A program made the translations under genes and the position numbers. A stretch of DNA of 64,000 nt from an uncultured Bacteroides sp. (lineage in GTDB: Bacteria; Bacteroidota; Bacteroidia; Bacteroidales; Bacteroidaceae). The notes below the pieces were generated by a model. That model worked only from the letters and a program-made list of their open reading frames with translations. It was not told the origin of the DNA and made no database searches. Shown in pieces: positions 27,151 to 35,813 of the stretch (its first letter is position 1; each line of letters opens with the position of its first letter). The stretch spans positions 62,001 through 126,000 of the forward strand of contig USCT01000003.1 of NCBI GenBank assembly GCA_900553185.1. Direction: 5' to 3'.

Positions 27151-28176
27151 TTATTCCTTGATTTCAAGTTCCATCAGCACCGGCAAGTGATCACTATACC
27201 CGCCGTGGTAACGTTTGCCCCAATACGTACGAAAAGGAGTATCTCCACCGTAACGGTCATCTTCTTCCAGCAGGAACGGGAATTTCAGGATATCCACCTT
27301 GTCATAACGGGCACGGATCTTCTTGCTGCCCTTCAGCATAAAACCGTTTACAATCATCTGGTCAAGAATACCCCACTCTCCACGATAACGGTAAGTACCA
27401 TCTGTACGCCCATCCATCAGGTTATACAACTTATCCTTCTGAACCTTCTTACCCGGCTTGACAGCTCCCAGCACCTCGGCTATGGAACGGTTGGTCGGAT
27501 AATCATTGAAATCGCCCATAATAATGACATGCGGACGACGACGGACAGCCATCACCGAATCGGCCGTTTTCCGAAGATATTCTGCCGTAAACAGACGGTA
27601 AGGCTCACTCTTCGTCTCACCTCCCGAACGCGACGGCATGTGGCAGACAAAGACATCCAGTGTATCGCCCAAAACCACTTTACCGCTCACATGCAGAATA
27701 TCACGGGTAGGCCTCCTGTCTATCTTTTCAGACGGAATGCGTACGGTCTGCGTACTGAGATGACGGAACGTTTCCGGCTGGTACAACAAAACGACATCGA
27801 TTCCCCGTTCATCCGGAGATTCAGTCATCGCATAGCGGTAATTGGCTTCTCTCAACGGAGAATTGGTCACCAGCTGTTGCACACAATGTTCGTTCTCCAC
27901 CTCACACAGGCCTACCAGATCGGGTACCTGATCCTCACCTGCGGCAAGAATCACTTTCCCTATCTTGTTCAACTTATCGTAAAAACGGGATAAATTCCAT
28001 CCTTTCGGATTATCAGGCAAGAATTCATAATCGTTCTTCAACGAGTCATGCTCACAGTCGAACAGGTTTTCGACATTGTACTCCATCACCCGAAACTTCT
28101 GTTGGGCAACAGCCGGAGCCAACGAGCAACCGGCTGCCAAGAGCAACGCCCAAAATCTATACTTCAGACCTTTCAT
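27151..28176 (-). CDS. secreted endonuclease/exonuclease/phosphatase-family protein
   Basis: The 341-residue product has a signal peptide (about 1-24, PAVAQ) and an EEP-fold catalytic domain. Motifs seen are VMEYNVENLFD (metal-binding Asn), LCEVEN (Glu), GDFNDYP (catalytic Asp-Asn) and SDHLPVL (catalytic Asp-His). The fold covers nucleases, phosphatases and phosphodiesterases; secretion suggests use of extracellular nucleic acid or phosphoesters, but the substrate cannot be told. The start overlaps the stop of the M20C dipeptidase gene by 4 bp, so the two are translationally coupled. Confidence 0.9.
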   Translation of the reverse strand: MKGLKYRFWALLLAAGCSLAPAVAQQKFRVMEYNVENLFDCEHDSLKNDYEFLPDNPKGWNLSRFYDKLNKIGKVILAAGEDQVPDLVGLCEVENEHCVQQLVTNSPLREANYRYAMTESPDERGIDVVLLYQPETFRHLSTQTVRIPSEKIDRRPTRDILHVSGKVVLGDTLDVFVCHMPSRSGGETKSEPYRLFTAEYLRKTADSVMAVRRRPHVIIMGDFNDYPTNRSIAEVLGAVKPGKKVQKDKLYNLMDGRTDGTYRYRGEWGILDQMIVNGFMLKGSKKIRARYDKVDILKFPFLLEEDDRYGGDTPFRTYWGKRYHGGYSDHLPVLMELEIKE

Positions 28177-29630
28177 GCCTTTACCGGAATATGTGCCAAT
28201 ACATCCAACAAATGACGCCAGAACTTATCGACAGTAGGAATCAGCATACGTTCGTCAGGAGAGTGTACACCACGCAGGGTAGGTCCGAAAGAAACCATAT
28301 CCAGTGACGGATATTTTTCCAGGAACAAACCGCATTCCAGTCCTGCATGAATAGCCTTGATCTTAGGTTCTGTTCCGAACAACCGTTTGTAACTTTCTAC
28401 GGCTACTTCCAAAATCTCTGACGAAGGATTCGGTTTCCATCCCGGATAACCGTCACTGGTAGTAGCCTGTGCTCCTCCCAGTTCGAAAGCCGCACGAACC
28501 ATCTGCGACATATCCTCACGCGAAGAAAGAATGGAACTGCGCTGACTGGTTCCCACTACGATTTTTCCGTCACGCATCTTGATGGAAGCCAGATTGGACG
28601 ATGTTTCCACCAGCCCCGGAATATCCTGACTCATGGCATAAACGCCGTTGTGAACGGCATAGACAGCCAACAGGAAACGTTTCATGGCAGCCTGTTCCAT
28701 TACTTCAGAACGGGGACTCTCCGACTCCAGCTCCATGCAAAGTTTCGGTTCGGTTACCGCATATTCATTTTCCACTTCAGACAGGAAAACATTCAAATCC
28801 ACCCGTACAGCTTCCTTATGTTCCATCGGTACGGCACATAGTGCGTGAGCTTCACGTGGAATGGCATTGTGCAGATTGCCACCGTCTATTTCACAAAGAC
28901 GCAAGTCATAGCGGTTCATCAGCTGCACCAGATAACGGTTCAATACCTTGTTGGCATTGGCACGTCCCTTGTTGATGTCATCCCCTGAGTGACCACCCGT
29001 CAGACCTTTTACCGCTACCCGGAAAAAGAAATAACCGGCGGGAGCGGCTTCCATCGGACAAGGAAATTCAGCCGTAGTTCCAGCTCCTCCGGCACATCCG
29101 ATAAAGAGTTCACCTTCGTCTTCCGAATCAAGATTAATCAGAATATCACCACTCATGAAACCATCTTTCAAGGCAAAGGCACCGGTCAATCCCGTTTCTT
29201 CGTCTACGGTAAACAAGCACTCTATCGGTCCGTGCTCGATGTCCTTCGCATCGAGTACGGCCAGTTCGGCAGCAATACCGATACCGTTATCAGCTCCCAG
29301 TGTCGTTCCCTGTGCTTTCAGCCACTCACCATCTACATAGGTGCGAATAGGATCTGTATCAAAATTATGTTCTGTTGTCTTGTTCTTTTCACAGACCATA
29401 TCCATGTGCGACTGAAGCACTACTTTTTTCAGATTTTCTTTTCCCGGAGTAGCCGGTTTTATAATCAACAGGTTTCCTGCTTCATCGGTTTTATAAGCCA
29501 ACCCACGTTCTTTGGCAAATCCGATCAGAAAAGCCCTGATTTTATCCTCTTTCTTCGACGGACGAGGAACTTGACACACTTCTTCGAAAAAATGAAAAAC
29601 CGAAACCGGTTTCAATTCGTTTTTTTCCAT
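28173..29630 (-). CDS. pepD: M20C aminoacyl-histidine dipeptidase (PepD-like)
   Basis: This is a 485-residue cytosolic metallopeptidase of the PepD branch, which cleaves Xaa-His dipeptides such as carnosine and other dipeptides. Landmarks are QSHMDMVCEKN (metal His/Asp), TLGADNGIG (bridging Asp), VDEETGLTGA (catalytic Glu), NLDSEDEGE, the lid-domain GGHSGDDI and the C-terminal AIHAGLECGLF and GVHSPDER. A TATTTTTG box on the minus strand (29669-29676) is a likely -7 element. It is the first gene of a two-gene operon with the endonuclease/phosphatase gene. Confidence 0.93.
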   Translation of the reverse strand: MEKNELKPVSVFHFFEEVCQVPRPSKKEDKIRAFLIGFAKERGLAYKTDEAGNLLIIKPATPGKENLKKVVLQSHMDMVCEKNKTTEHNFDTDPIRTYVDGEWLKAQGTTLGADNGIGIAAELAVLDAKDIEHGPIECLFTVDEETGLTGAFALKDGFMSGDILINLDSEDEGELFIGCAGGAGTTAEFPCPMEAAPAGYFFFRVAVKGLTGGHSGDDINKGRANANKVLNRYLVQLMNRYDLRLCEIDGGNLHNAIPREAHALCAVPMEHKEAVRVDLNVFLSEVENEYAVTEPKLCMELESESPRSEVMEQAAMKRFLLAVYAVHNGVYAMSQDIPGLVETSSNLASIKMRDGKIVVGTSQRSSILSSREDMSQMVRAAFELGGAQATTSDGYPGWKPNPSSEILEVAVESYKRLFGTEPKIKAIHAGLECGLFLEKYPSLDMVSFGPTLRGVHSPDERMLIPTVDKFWRHLLDVLAHIPVKA

Positions 29631-29779
29631 AATCGTTCGTTATTCTTATAATGATTAAATTTTTCCTGCAAAAATACGTTAAAAGCATTTCCTTACTTCC
29701 TTATAAACACTTTTTTCAGGTTTAAAATAAAGTAGAATAGGAACAAAAACTATATATTTGCACCACAAAATTAATAGAA

Positions 29780-30013
29780 ATGCTCAAGACTCTTCTTATA
29801 ACAATGTTAATAGTTGCTATCTGCATCGCACTATTATCAATTAAAATTCTGTTCAAGAAAAACGGACGCTTTCCAAATACCCATGTAAGCGGAAGCAAAG
29901 CCATGCGTCAGCGGGGTATCGGCTGCGTACAGTCACAAGACCGGGAAGCACAAATCCTCAACCCACATGCCATACCGGAAAGAGGAGGTCTGACCGAAGA
30001 AGCTAATAACTAA
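29780..30013 (+). CDS. small single-pass membrane protein, function unknown
   Basis: The 77-residue protein has an N-terminal membrane helix (about 3-23) followed by a polar tail with the motif KNGRFPNTHV and a single Cys in GIGCVQSQDREA. I recall similar small proteins in other Bacteroidales, but no function. A TATATTTG -7 element (29753-29760) lies 20 bp before the start. The OmpH-like lipoprotein gene begins 25 bp later, so they form an operon. Confidence 0.75.
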   Translation: MLKTLLITMLIVAICIALLSIKILFKKNGRFPNTHVSGSKAMRQRGIGCVQSQDREAQILNPHAIPERGGLTEEANN

Positions 30014-30038
30014 CTCAAAATATGAAATTCAAATTATT

Positions 30039-30647
30039 ATGAAAAGAATGAAGTATATCCTGAATGGATTTTTAGCACTGGCTATGGTTCTGCTCTTCGC
30101 TCAGTGCAGCAACAACCAGAGCACCCCTTCTCAGACAACTACTCCAGCAGCAGTAGGCGGATCTACGAACATGAAAATTGCATACGTAGAAATCGATTCC
30201 CTGCTGACAAAATACCGTTTCTGGAATGACCTGAACGAACTGATGATTCAGAAAGAGGAGAATATCCGTACGACACTGAATGAAAAGGCCAAGGAACTGG
30301 ACAGAGAAATGAGAGAATTCCAGCGGAAAATAGAAAACAACGGATTTGCAAGCCGTGAACGCGCAGAACAGGAAAACCTGCGTCTGTCACAAAAACAGCG
30401 TGACTTGCAGCAGCTGCAGGAAAAACTGGCAGCCGACCTGCAGAATGAAAACCAGAAAAACAGCCTGCAGCTTCGTGACTCCATTAACTCTTTCCTGAAG
30501 ATCTACAACAAGACCAAAGGTTATAGCCTTATTATCAGTAATACCGGATTCGACAACCTGCTGTATGCCGATACCGCCTATAACATCACTCAGGAAATTG
30601 TAGAAGGACTGAATGCTCGCTACAATCCAAGTTCAGCCAAGAAATAA
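30039..30647 (+). CDS. OmpH/Skp-family chaperone-like lipoprotein
   Basis: The 202-residue protein shows the OmpH layout: a start of the mature domain at MKIAYVEIDSLL, a long charged coiled coil (about 70-145) and a short strand region (YSLIISNTGFDNLLYADTAY). Skp-type proteins hold unfolded outer-membrane proteins in the periplasm. Unusually, it has a lipobox (LLFAQC, Cys23) and a serine/threonine-rich linker, so it should be membrane-anchored. A second in-frame ATG at 30048 is an alternative start. Confidence 0.88.
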   Translation: MKRMKYILNGFLALAMVLLFAQCSNNQSTPSQTTTPAAVGGSTNMKIAYVEIDSLLTKYRFWNDLNELMIQKEENIRTTLNEKAKELDREMREFQRKIENNGFASRERAEQENLRLSQKQRDLQQLQEKLAADLQNENQKNSLQLRDSINSFLKIYNKTKGYSLIISNTGFDNLLYADTAYNITQEIVEGLNARYNPSSAKK

Positions 30648-30669
30648 TCCATCTCCTTATATAAATGGT

Positions 30670-30707
30670 AAAAAGACTGCTTCACGTGATTATGGAGCAG
30701 TCTTTTT
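30670..30707 (+). terminator. intrinsic terminator after the OmpH-like gene
   Basis: A perfect 12-bp stem (AAAAAGACTGCT, 30670-30681, with 30696-30707) is followed by further T residues. Confidence 0.88.
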
Positions 30708-31003
30708 TATAATACCTCATGCCACAGGAAGCCTGCAGCCCGTATCGTATTTATCCGGTCCCGGTTCATTCAACATAAATCAGTATCCTCTCCGGAAACG
30801 AACCTTCGACTTAATGACATAAACGATAGGAATTCAAAGTCTGGCTTCAAACGCATAATATCCTCCTTAGATAAAACATACGTTCCCCGAGTGAAAACCT
30901 TACATTCTTCATTCGGGGAACGTACGTTTCTGCCATCCAGAACCAAGAACTCCCGACTCTGACCGAAGAAACCTTCTCAAGCAACAATGACAAAACAAGA
31001 CTC
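30708..31003. other. intergenic region with a long hairpin
   Basis: No gene is visible between the OmpH-like terminator and the converging transglycosylase gene. The notable content is a 22-bp near-perfect hairpin at 30874-30929. Confidence 0.6.
30874..30929. repeat. long intergenic palindrome
   Basis: The arms 30874-30895 and 30908-30929 pair over 22 bp with one mismatch and one G-T pair; the core is ACGTTCCCCGA. The units read as GGGGAACGTAYGTTT, related to the GGAACRTATATYC units of the element at 12619-12672. There is no T run, so it does not look like an ordinary terminator. Confidence 0.55.
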
Positions 31004-32386
31004 TTATGTCCTGACCTTTTCCTGATAGACCTTGGCCCGATCTACTACCTCATTGACAAATTTATAAGTTTCCAGTCCCCGAAAATAACCATTCTTGCAG
31101 ACAGGATCCTGATAATATTCCTCGTGACTTTTCAGTAGCATATAATGAGCCACATGATGCTCCCACAGATACTTGTTATGTCCGTACTTCTCTGCCAAGG
31201 CCATGGCATCGGTCACATGTCCTACTCCGGCATTATAAGCTGCCAGCACAAACTTCACCTGTTCATCGCTGTCAGTCACTTTCGAAAATATCTGCTGCAG
31301 GTTAGAGATGTACTTAACAGCCGCCTTTATGCTCTCCTCCGGATCCTGTTCCTTACCCGCCGGCACCCCCAAAGCACGTGCCGTGGCCGGCATCAGCTGC
31401 ATGAGCCCCTTGGCACCTGCCCACGATACGACAGTCGGATCAAAATTGGATTCCGTATAAGCCAGCGAAGCCAGCAGACGCCAGTCCCACCCGATATCCT
31501 TGGCATATTTCCGGAAGAGATGATCAAAATGAGAAATCTTTCCGTCCTTCAGCGACAGATAAGGACTATGTACCGTGTGTTTCTCCAGTTCGAAATAACG
31601 CTTGGCACTTGCCTTGAACGCGGCCGAATTGATATTCGCACGGTGCCAGGCATCGGCAGCCTTGGCCAGTAAAGGAGAAGTTTTCCGAACAGCCCACGAG
31701 GAACGCTGATCAAAGCTGATTTCCAGACTGATGTCCAGGTTCGGATAATATGTACGGTTGATACGGGCCACCTCGTTGGTAGCCACCGTATAATTGATTT
31801 TTCCTTCGGCTACCCATGTAATCAAATCTTCTGCCGACACACTGTCCGAGCTGATTTCGGTTATCCGGATTCCCCCACCCAGCTCTTCATCCAGATTCTT
31901 CAGGCGTGAATGGTATTTACCCGGGTTGACATAAACCTCCTTCCCTACCAGTTCCGTAACATCTTTCAAGGCTCCCCGTCCTTTTCGCTGTACGATAACC
32001 TGATGCGTAATGTTTTCTTCACCGCAATAAATCAGACTATCCTTCCGGTGATTGGTAACAGCCAGGTTGTAAGCTATCAAATCTCCTTCTCCATCCAGCA
32101 ACATCCGCACCAGCGCCGCCTCATCCCTGGCCGTCTTCACTTCCAGTTCCAGTCCCAACGACTTGGCAAACTGCTGAGCCAGTTCGTACTGAAAACCCAT
32201 CGGTTCTCCCCGGTAGTTGAAATACGAAGTAGAACTGTTGATGGTAAGCACCACCAATTTTCCCTGCTCCTGAATCCGGGGCAGATCAACGTGCGAAAGC
32301 ATTTCGTTTTCCTGCCCTCCCTTAGACTTACAGGCACACATTCCAATCAGCAAGGACAAACAACAAACAAGAAGACGGAATTTCAT
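31004..32386 (-). CDS. mltF: MltF-type membrane-bound lytic transglycosylase
   Basis: The 460-residue lipoprotein (Cys near residue 17-19 in GMCACKS) joins a solute-binding-protein domain of family 3 (about 35-265) to a C-terminal SLT lysozyme-like domain (about 290-420). The catalytic Glu is in AYTESNFDP, followed by AGAKGLMQLMPATA and AAYNAGVGHV, all typical. MltF enzymes cut peptidoglycan with formation of 1,6-anhydro-MurNAc, and the front domain binds cell-wall fragments. It overlaps the uridine kinase stop by 4 bp and is translationally coupled to it. Confidence 0.94.
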   Translation of the reverse strand: MKFRLLVCCLSLLIGMCACKSKGGQENEMLSHVDLPRIQEQGKLVVLTINSSTSYFNYRGEPMGFQYELAQQFAKSLGLELEVKTARDEAALVRMLLDGEGDLIAYNLAVTNHRKDSLIYCGEENITHQVIVQRKGRGALKDVTELVGKEVYVNPGKYHSRLKNLDEELGGGIRITEISSDSVSAEDLITWVAEGKINYTVATNEVARINRTYYPNLDISLEISFDQRSSWAVRKTSPLLAKAADAWHRANINSAAFKASAKRYFELEKHTVHSPYLSLKDGKISHFDHLFRKYAKDIGWDWRLLASLAYTESNFDPTVVSWAGAKGLMQLMPATARALGVPAGKEQDPEESIKAAVKYISNLQQIFSKVTDSDEQVKFVLAAYNAGVGHVTDAMALAEKYGHNKYLWEHHVAHYMLLKSHEEYYQDPVCKNGYFRGLETYKFVNEVVDRAKVYQEKVRT

Positions 32387-32994
32387 CGTCCTACAATTTT
32401 TTCAATATACATCTTCAGGATTTCGATTGCTTTCTCATTGTGTCCGCCTTGTGGAATGATCAGATCGGCTACCCGCTTGGCAGGTTCGATAAATTCCAGA
32501 TGCATGGGCTTCAGCACCTTGACATAACGTTCCATCACAGCTTCGGCCGTACGTCCACGTTCCAGTACATCACGCTGAATAACCCGTATCAGACGTTCGT
32601 CCGGATCCGCATCCACGAAAATACGCAAGTCCATCTGACGGCAAAGTTTCCGGTCACTCAATGCCAGAATTCCTTCAATAATGATCACCTTGCGCGGTTC
32701 TACATGAACGGTTTCCGGCTGCCGGGTACAGGTCAGATACGAATAAACCGGCTGCTCAATAGCCTGCCCTCTCCTCAACATATCAATGTGTTCCGACAAG
32801 AGTTCCCAGTCGAATGCATTCGGATGGTCAAAATTAATGTTCTGACGTTCTTCTACCGGTACCATACTACTGTCTTTGTAATAAGAATCCAAAGGAAGAA
32901 CCGCAACTTCATCGGCAGCAAGGCTTTCGACGATTTTCTTCACCACTGTCGTTTTTCCGGAACCTGTACCTCCGGCAATTCCAATAATAATCAT
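32383..32994 (-). CDS. udk: uridine kinase
   Basis: Udk phosphorylates uridine and cytidine in pyrimidine salvage. The 203-residue product has the P-loop GGTGSGKTT near the N-terminus, the uridine-binding segment LDSYYKDSS, the DHPNAFDW motif and the RDVLERGRT lid, all family features. It is the first gene of a two-gene operon with mltF. On the minus strand TATTTTTG (33037-33044) is a good -7 element. Confidence 0.96.
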   Translation of the reverse strand: MIIIGIAGGTGSGKTTVVKKIVESLAADEVAVLPLDSYYKDSSMVPVEERQNINFDHPNAFDWELLSEHIDMLRRGQAIEQPVYSYLTCTRQPETVHVEPRKVIIIEGILALSDRKLCRQMDLRIFVDADPDERLIRVIQRDVLERGRTAEAVMERYVKVLKPMHLEFIEPAKRVADLIIPQGGHNEKAIEILKMYIEKIVGR

Positions 32995-33017
32995 ATCGTA
33001 TTCTCAATAATTAATTA

Positions 33018-33044
33018 TACATTTGCATCATACATACAAAAATA
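33018..33044. promoter_or_regulatory. divergent -7 elements for udk and the Dabb gene
   Basis: TACATTTG (33018-33025, plus) and TATTTTTG (33037-33044, minus) point away from each other between the two genes. The -33 boxes are less clear. Confidence 0.6.
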
Positions 33045-33067
33045 CGATAATTCATAAAAAAACAACC

Positions 33068-33367
33068 ATGGTGAAACACATTGTTTTATTCAAACTAAAA
33101 GAAAATCTTACTCCTGAAAAAAAACAAGAAGTAATGAACCAGTTCAAGAATGCGATTGAAGCGTTGCCTGCTACCATCCCTACCATCCGACACATCTATG
33201 TAGGATTCAACATCAACCCTGACGAACAATGGGACATCTGTCTGGACAGTGAATTCGATACCCTGGAGGACATGAAAGCTTATTCCGTACATCCGGCCCA
33301 TCTGGCAGCGGCAGGCCTCCTGAAAGACGTCAAAGAGGGACGTGCGTGCACCGACTATGAATTCTGA
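33068..33367 (+). CDS. Dabb (stress-responsive A/B barrel) domain protein
   Basis: The 99-residue protein is a single Dabb domain: VKHIVLFKLKENLTPEKKQE at the start, VGFNINP in the middle and YSVHPAHLAAA near the end. The fold is a dimeric alpha/beta barrel; members have varied or unknown roles. The ATG at 33068 matches the family start, and the -7 box upstream lies before it. Confidence 0.88.
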   Translation: MVKHIVLFKLKENLTPEKKQEVMNQFKNAIEALPATIPTIRHIYVGFNINPDEQWDICLDSEFDTLEDMKAYSVHPAHLAAAGLLKDVKEGRACTDYEF

Positions 33368-33407
33368 TAACCTTTTGCATAAGAAACGAAAAAAAATCTG
33401 ATATTTA

Positions 33408-33439
33408 TTTGGAATTTTGAATAGCTAGATTTATTTTTG
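33408..33439 (+). promoter_or_regulatory. sigma-ABfr promoter of the his operon
   Basis: TTTG (33408-33411), a 20-bp spacer and TATTTTTG (33432-33439) match the consensus exactly and lie 16 bp before the leader peptide. Confidence 0.88.
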
Positions 33440-33455
33440 CCATCAAATAATAAAA

Positions 33456-33518
33456 ATGAATATGATTTTTACAACTGCACATCATTCCCATCATCATTAC
33501 CTCCGCAAACAACGGTAG
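33456..33518 (+). CDS. hisL: his operon leader peptide
   Basis: A 20-codon frame reads MNMIFTTA, then HHSHHH, then YLRKQR and a TAG stop. Five His codons within six mark it as an attenuation leader peptide. It lies between a consensus promoter and a terminator hairpin before hisG. The second ATG (33462) could also be the start. Confidence 0.88.
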   Translation: MNMIFTTAHHSHHHYLRKQR

Positions 33519-33578
33519 GCCGGATGGTCGTGTAGTTATCACATAATTAGGCTTGCCGCATTTCGGTAAGCCTTTTTC
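33513..33578 (+). promoter_or_regulatory. his attenuator: antiterminator and terminator
   Basis: The terminator is AGGCTTGCCG (33549-33558) paired with 33564-33573, one G-T pair, followed by a T run. CGGTAGGCC at 33513-33521, which contains the leader stop codon, can instead pair with 33550-33558 over 9 bp (two wobble pairs). A ribosome stalled at the His codons would leave this antiterminator free; one that reaches the stop would cover it and allow termination. Confidence 0.8.
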
Positions 33579-33619
33579 GTTTTATTTACAGAATAATTAA
33601 ATTAAAAACTATAACCGCT

Positions 33620-34471
33620 ATGCTTAGAATTGCCGTACAATCCAAAGGCCGTCTTTTCGAAGATACCATGGCCTTGCTTGCCGAAGCAGACATCAAATTG
33701 CCTACCTCGAAACGTACCTTATTGACCCAATCGTCCAACTTCCCGGTAGAAGTATTGTTCTTGCGTGATGACGATATACCCCAGTGCGTGGCCAGCGGAG
33801 TAGCCGACCTGGGTATTGTAGGAGAAAACGAATACGAAGAACGCCACGAAGATGCAGACGTAATTTACCGTCTGGGATTCAGCAAATGCCGTCTGTCGCT
33901 TGCCATACACAAAGAAATAGAATATCCGGGCCTGGAATGGTTCAACGGAAAAAAAATTGCGACTTCCTATCCGGGCATTCTGAAACGTTTTCTGGATGAA
34001 AAAGGTATTCAGGCCGATATTCACGTTATCACCGGCTCTGTAGAAATCGCTCCAGGTATCGGACTGGCAGACGCCATCTTCGACATCGTAAGTTCCGGAT
34101 CTACCCTTATCAGCAACAACCTGAAAGAAGTAGAGGTTATTATGAAGAGTGAAGCACTGCTCATCGGCAACAAGAACCTGACTGCCGAAAAGAAAGAAGT
34201 CTTGCAGGAACTCCTGTTCCGTCTCAACGCCGTAAAAACAGCCGAAGACAAAAAATACGTACTGATGAATGTTCCTACCGACAAAGTAAAAGACATTATC
34301 GCCGTGCTGCCCGGTATCAAAAGTCCTACCGTCATGCCACTGGCTACCGAAGGATGGAGCAGCATTCACACCGTACTGGATCAGAAATGCTTCTGGGAAA
34401 TTATCGGAAAACTGAAATCCATTGGAGCACAGGGTATCCTGGTTCTGCCGATTGAAAAAATGATCCTTTAA
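33620..34471 (+). CDS. hisG: ATP phosphoribosyltransferase, long form
   Basis: HisG joins ATP and PRPP in the first step of histidine synthesis. At 283 residues it is the long form, with a C-terminal ACT-like regulatory domain (about 210-283) that allows feedback inhibition by histidine without a HisZ partner. SKGRLFEDTMALL, the VADLGIVGENE region and the PRPP loop DIVSSGSTLISN are intact. It is the first structural gene of hisGDCB. Confidence 0.97.
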   Translation: MLRIAVQSKGRLFEDTMALLAEADIKLPTSKRTLLTQSSNFPVEVLFLRDDDIPQCVASGVADLGIVGENEYEERHEDADVIYRLGFSKCRLSLAIHKEIEYPGLEWFNGKKIATSYPGILKRFLDEKGIQADIHVITGSVEIAPGIGLADAIFDIVSSGSTLISNNLKEVEVIMKSEALLIGNKNLTAEKKEVLQELLFRLNAVKTAEDKKYVLMNVPTDKVKDIIAVLPGIKSPTVMPLATEGWSSIHTVLDQKCFWEIIGKLKSIGAQGILVLPIEKMIL

Positions 34472-34518
34472 TTCCTGTCGGAACTATTTCCTATGTTTTA
34501 CCTGAAAAACTGAATAAC

Positions 34519-35796
34519 ATGAATATCATCACTTACCCCGAACGATCACAATGGAACGACCTGCTGCGCCGCCCCACACTCAATACAGCAACCTTACGCG
34601 AAACCGTTCTCAATGTACTGGAACGGGTACGTACCGAAGGCGATAAAGCCGTCATCGAATACGAAGAAAAATTTGACCATGTACACCTGGACAGTCTGAC
34701 CGTTACAGAGGCAGAATTTGCCGAAGCCGAAAAAGCCGTAAGCATAGAACTGAAGGCCGCCATTTTACTGGCCTTCAACAATATCAGGAAATTTCACGAA
34801 GCCCAGAAGTTTGAAAGCAAACCCGTCAGTACCCTGCCGGGAGTCACCTGCTGGCAGAAAGCCGTAGCCATAGAAAAAGTAGGACTCTACATTCCGGGAG
34901 GAACCGCCCCGCTCTTTTCTACGGTATTGATGCTGGCTACTCCGGCCCAAATTGCCGGATGCCGGGAAATCGTCCTCTGCACTCCTCCCAATCAGGAAGG
35001 AAAAATTCATCCGGCCATCCTGTATGCAGCCAAAATTGCCGGTGTAAGCCGGGTATTCAAGGCCGGAGGTGTACAAGCCATCGGAGCCATGGCATACGGC
35101 ACTTGCACCGTACCCAAGGTATACAAGATATTCGGCCCCGGAAACCAATACGTCATGGCTGCCAAACAGAAAGTCTCGTTGCACGATGTGGCCATTGATA
35201 TGCCTGCCGGACCTTCGGAGGTAGCCGTACTGGCCGATGAAACAGCCAATCCTGTCTTTGTGGCATCCGACCTTCTTTCGCAGGCCGAACATGGCATAGA
35301 CAGCCAGGCCATGCTGGTCACGACATCGGCCACCCTCCTGCGGGCCGTCACCGAAGAAGTAGAGCGTCAGTTGGAACAACTGCCCCGCAAGGAAATCGCC
35401 TCACGCTCGCTGGCCAACAGCAAACTGATTCTGATAGACAATATGACACTGGCCGTAGAAATGATGAACCAATATGCTCCGGAACATCTGATCATCGAAA
35501 CCAAGAATTATCACGAACTGGCCGAAAAGATTGTCAATGCCGGTTCCGTATTTCTGGGTTCCTACTCACCGGAGAGTGCCGGCGACTATGCCTCAGGCAC
35601 CAATCACACCTTACCTACCAACGGTTATGCAAAAGCCTACAGCGGAGTGAGCCTGGACAGTTTTATCCGGAAAATCACTTTCCAGGAGATCACCAAAGAA
35701 GGAATTGCGACCATCGGACCGGCTATCGAAGTCATGGCAGCCAACGAATACCTGGACGCACACAAGAATGCCGTGAGTGTACGTCTGAAAATGTAA
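34519..35796 (+). CDS. hisD: histidinol dehydrogenase
   Basis: HisD oxidises histidinol to histidine in two NAD-dependent steps with a zinc ion. The 425-residue protein shows VGLYIPGGTAPLFSTVLM, the KVYKIFGPGNQYVMAAK motif, DMPAGPSEVAVLAD, the zinc/catalytic region LLSQAEHGIDSQA and YAPEHLIIE, as well as the SAGDYASGTNHTLPT segment. It follows hisG by 47 bp. Confidence 0.97.
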   Translation: MNIITYPERSQWNDLLRRPTLNTATLRETVLNVLERVRTEGDKAVIEYEEKFDHVHLDSLTVTEAEFAEAEKAVSIELKAAILLAFNNIRKFHEAQKFESKPVSTLPGVTCWQKAVAIEKVGLYIPGGTAPLFSTVLMLATPAQIAGCREIVLCTPPNQEGKIHPAILYAAKIAGVSRVFKAGGVQAIGAMAYGTCTVPKVYKIFGPGNQYVMAAKQKVSLHDVAIDMPAGPSEVAVLADETANPVFVASDLLSQAEHGIDSQAMLVTTSATLLRAVTEEVERQLEQLPRKEIASRSLANSKLILIDNMTLAVEMMNQYAPEHLIIETKNYHELAEKIVNAGSVFLGSYSPESAGDYASGTNHTLPTNGYAKAYSGVSLDSFIRKITFQEITKEGIATIGPAIEVMAANEYLDAHKNAVSVRLKM

Positions 35797-35813
35797 CTTT
35801 AACCTCTTGAATC

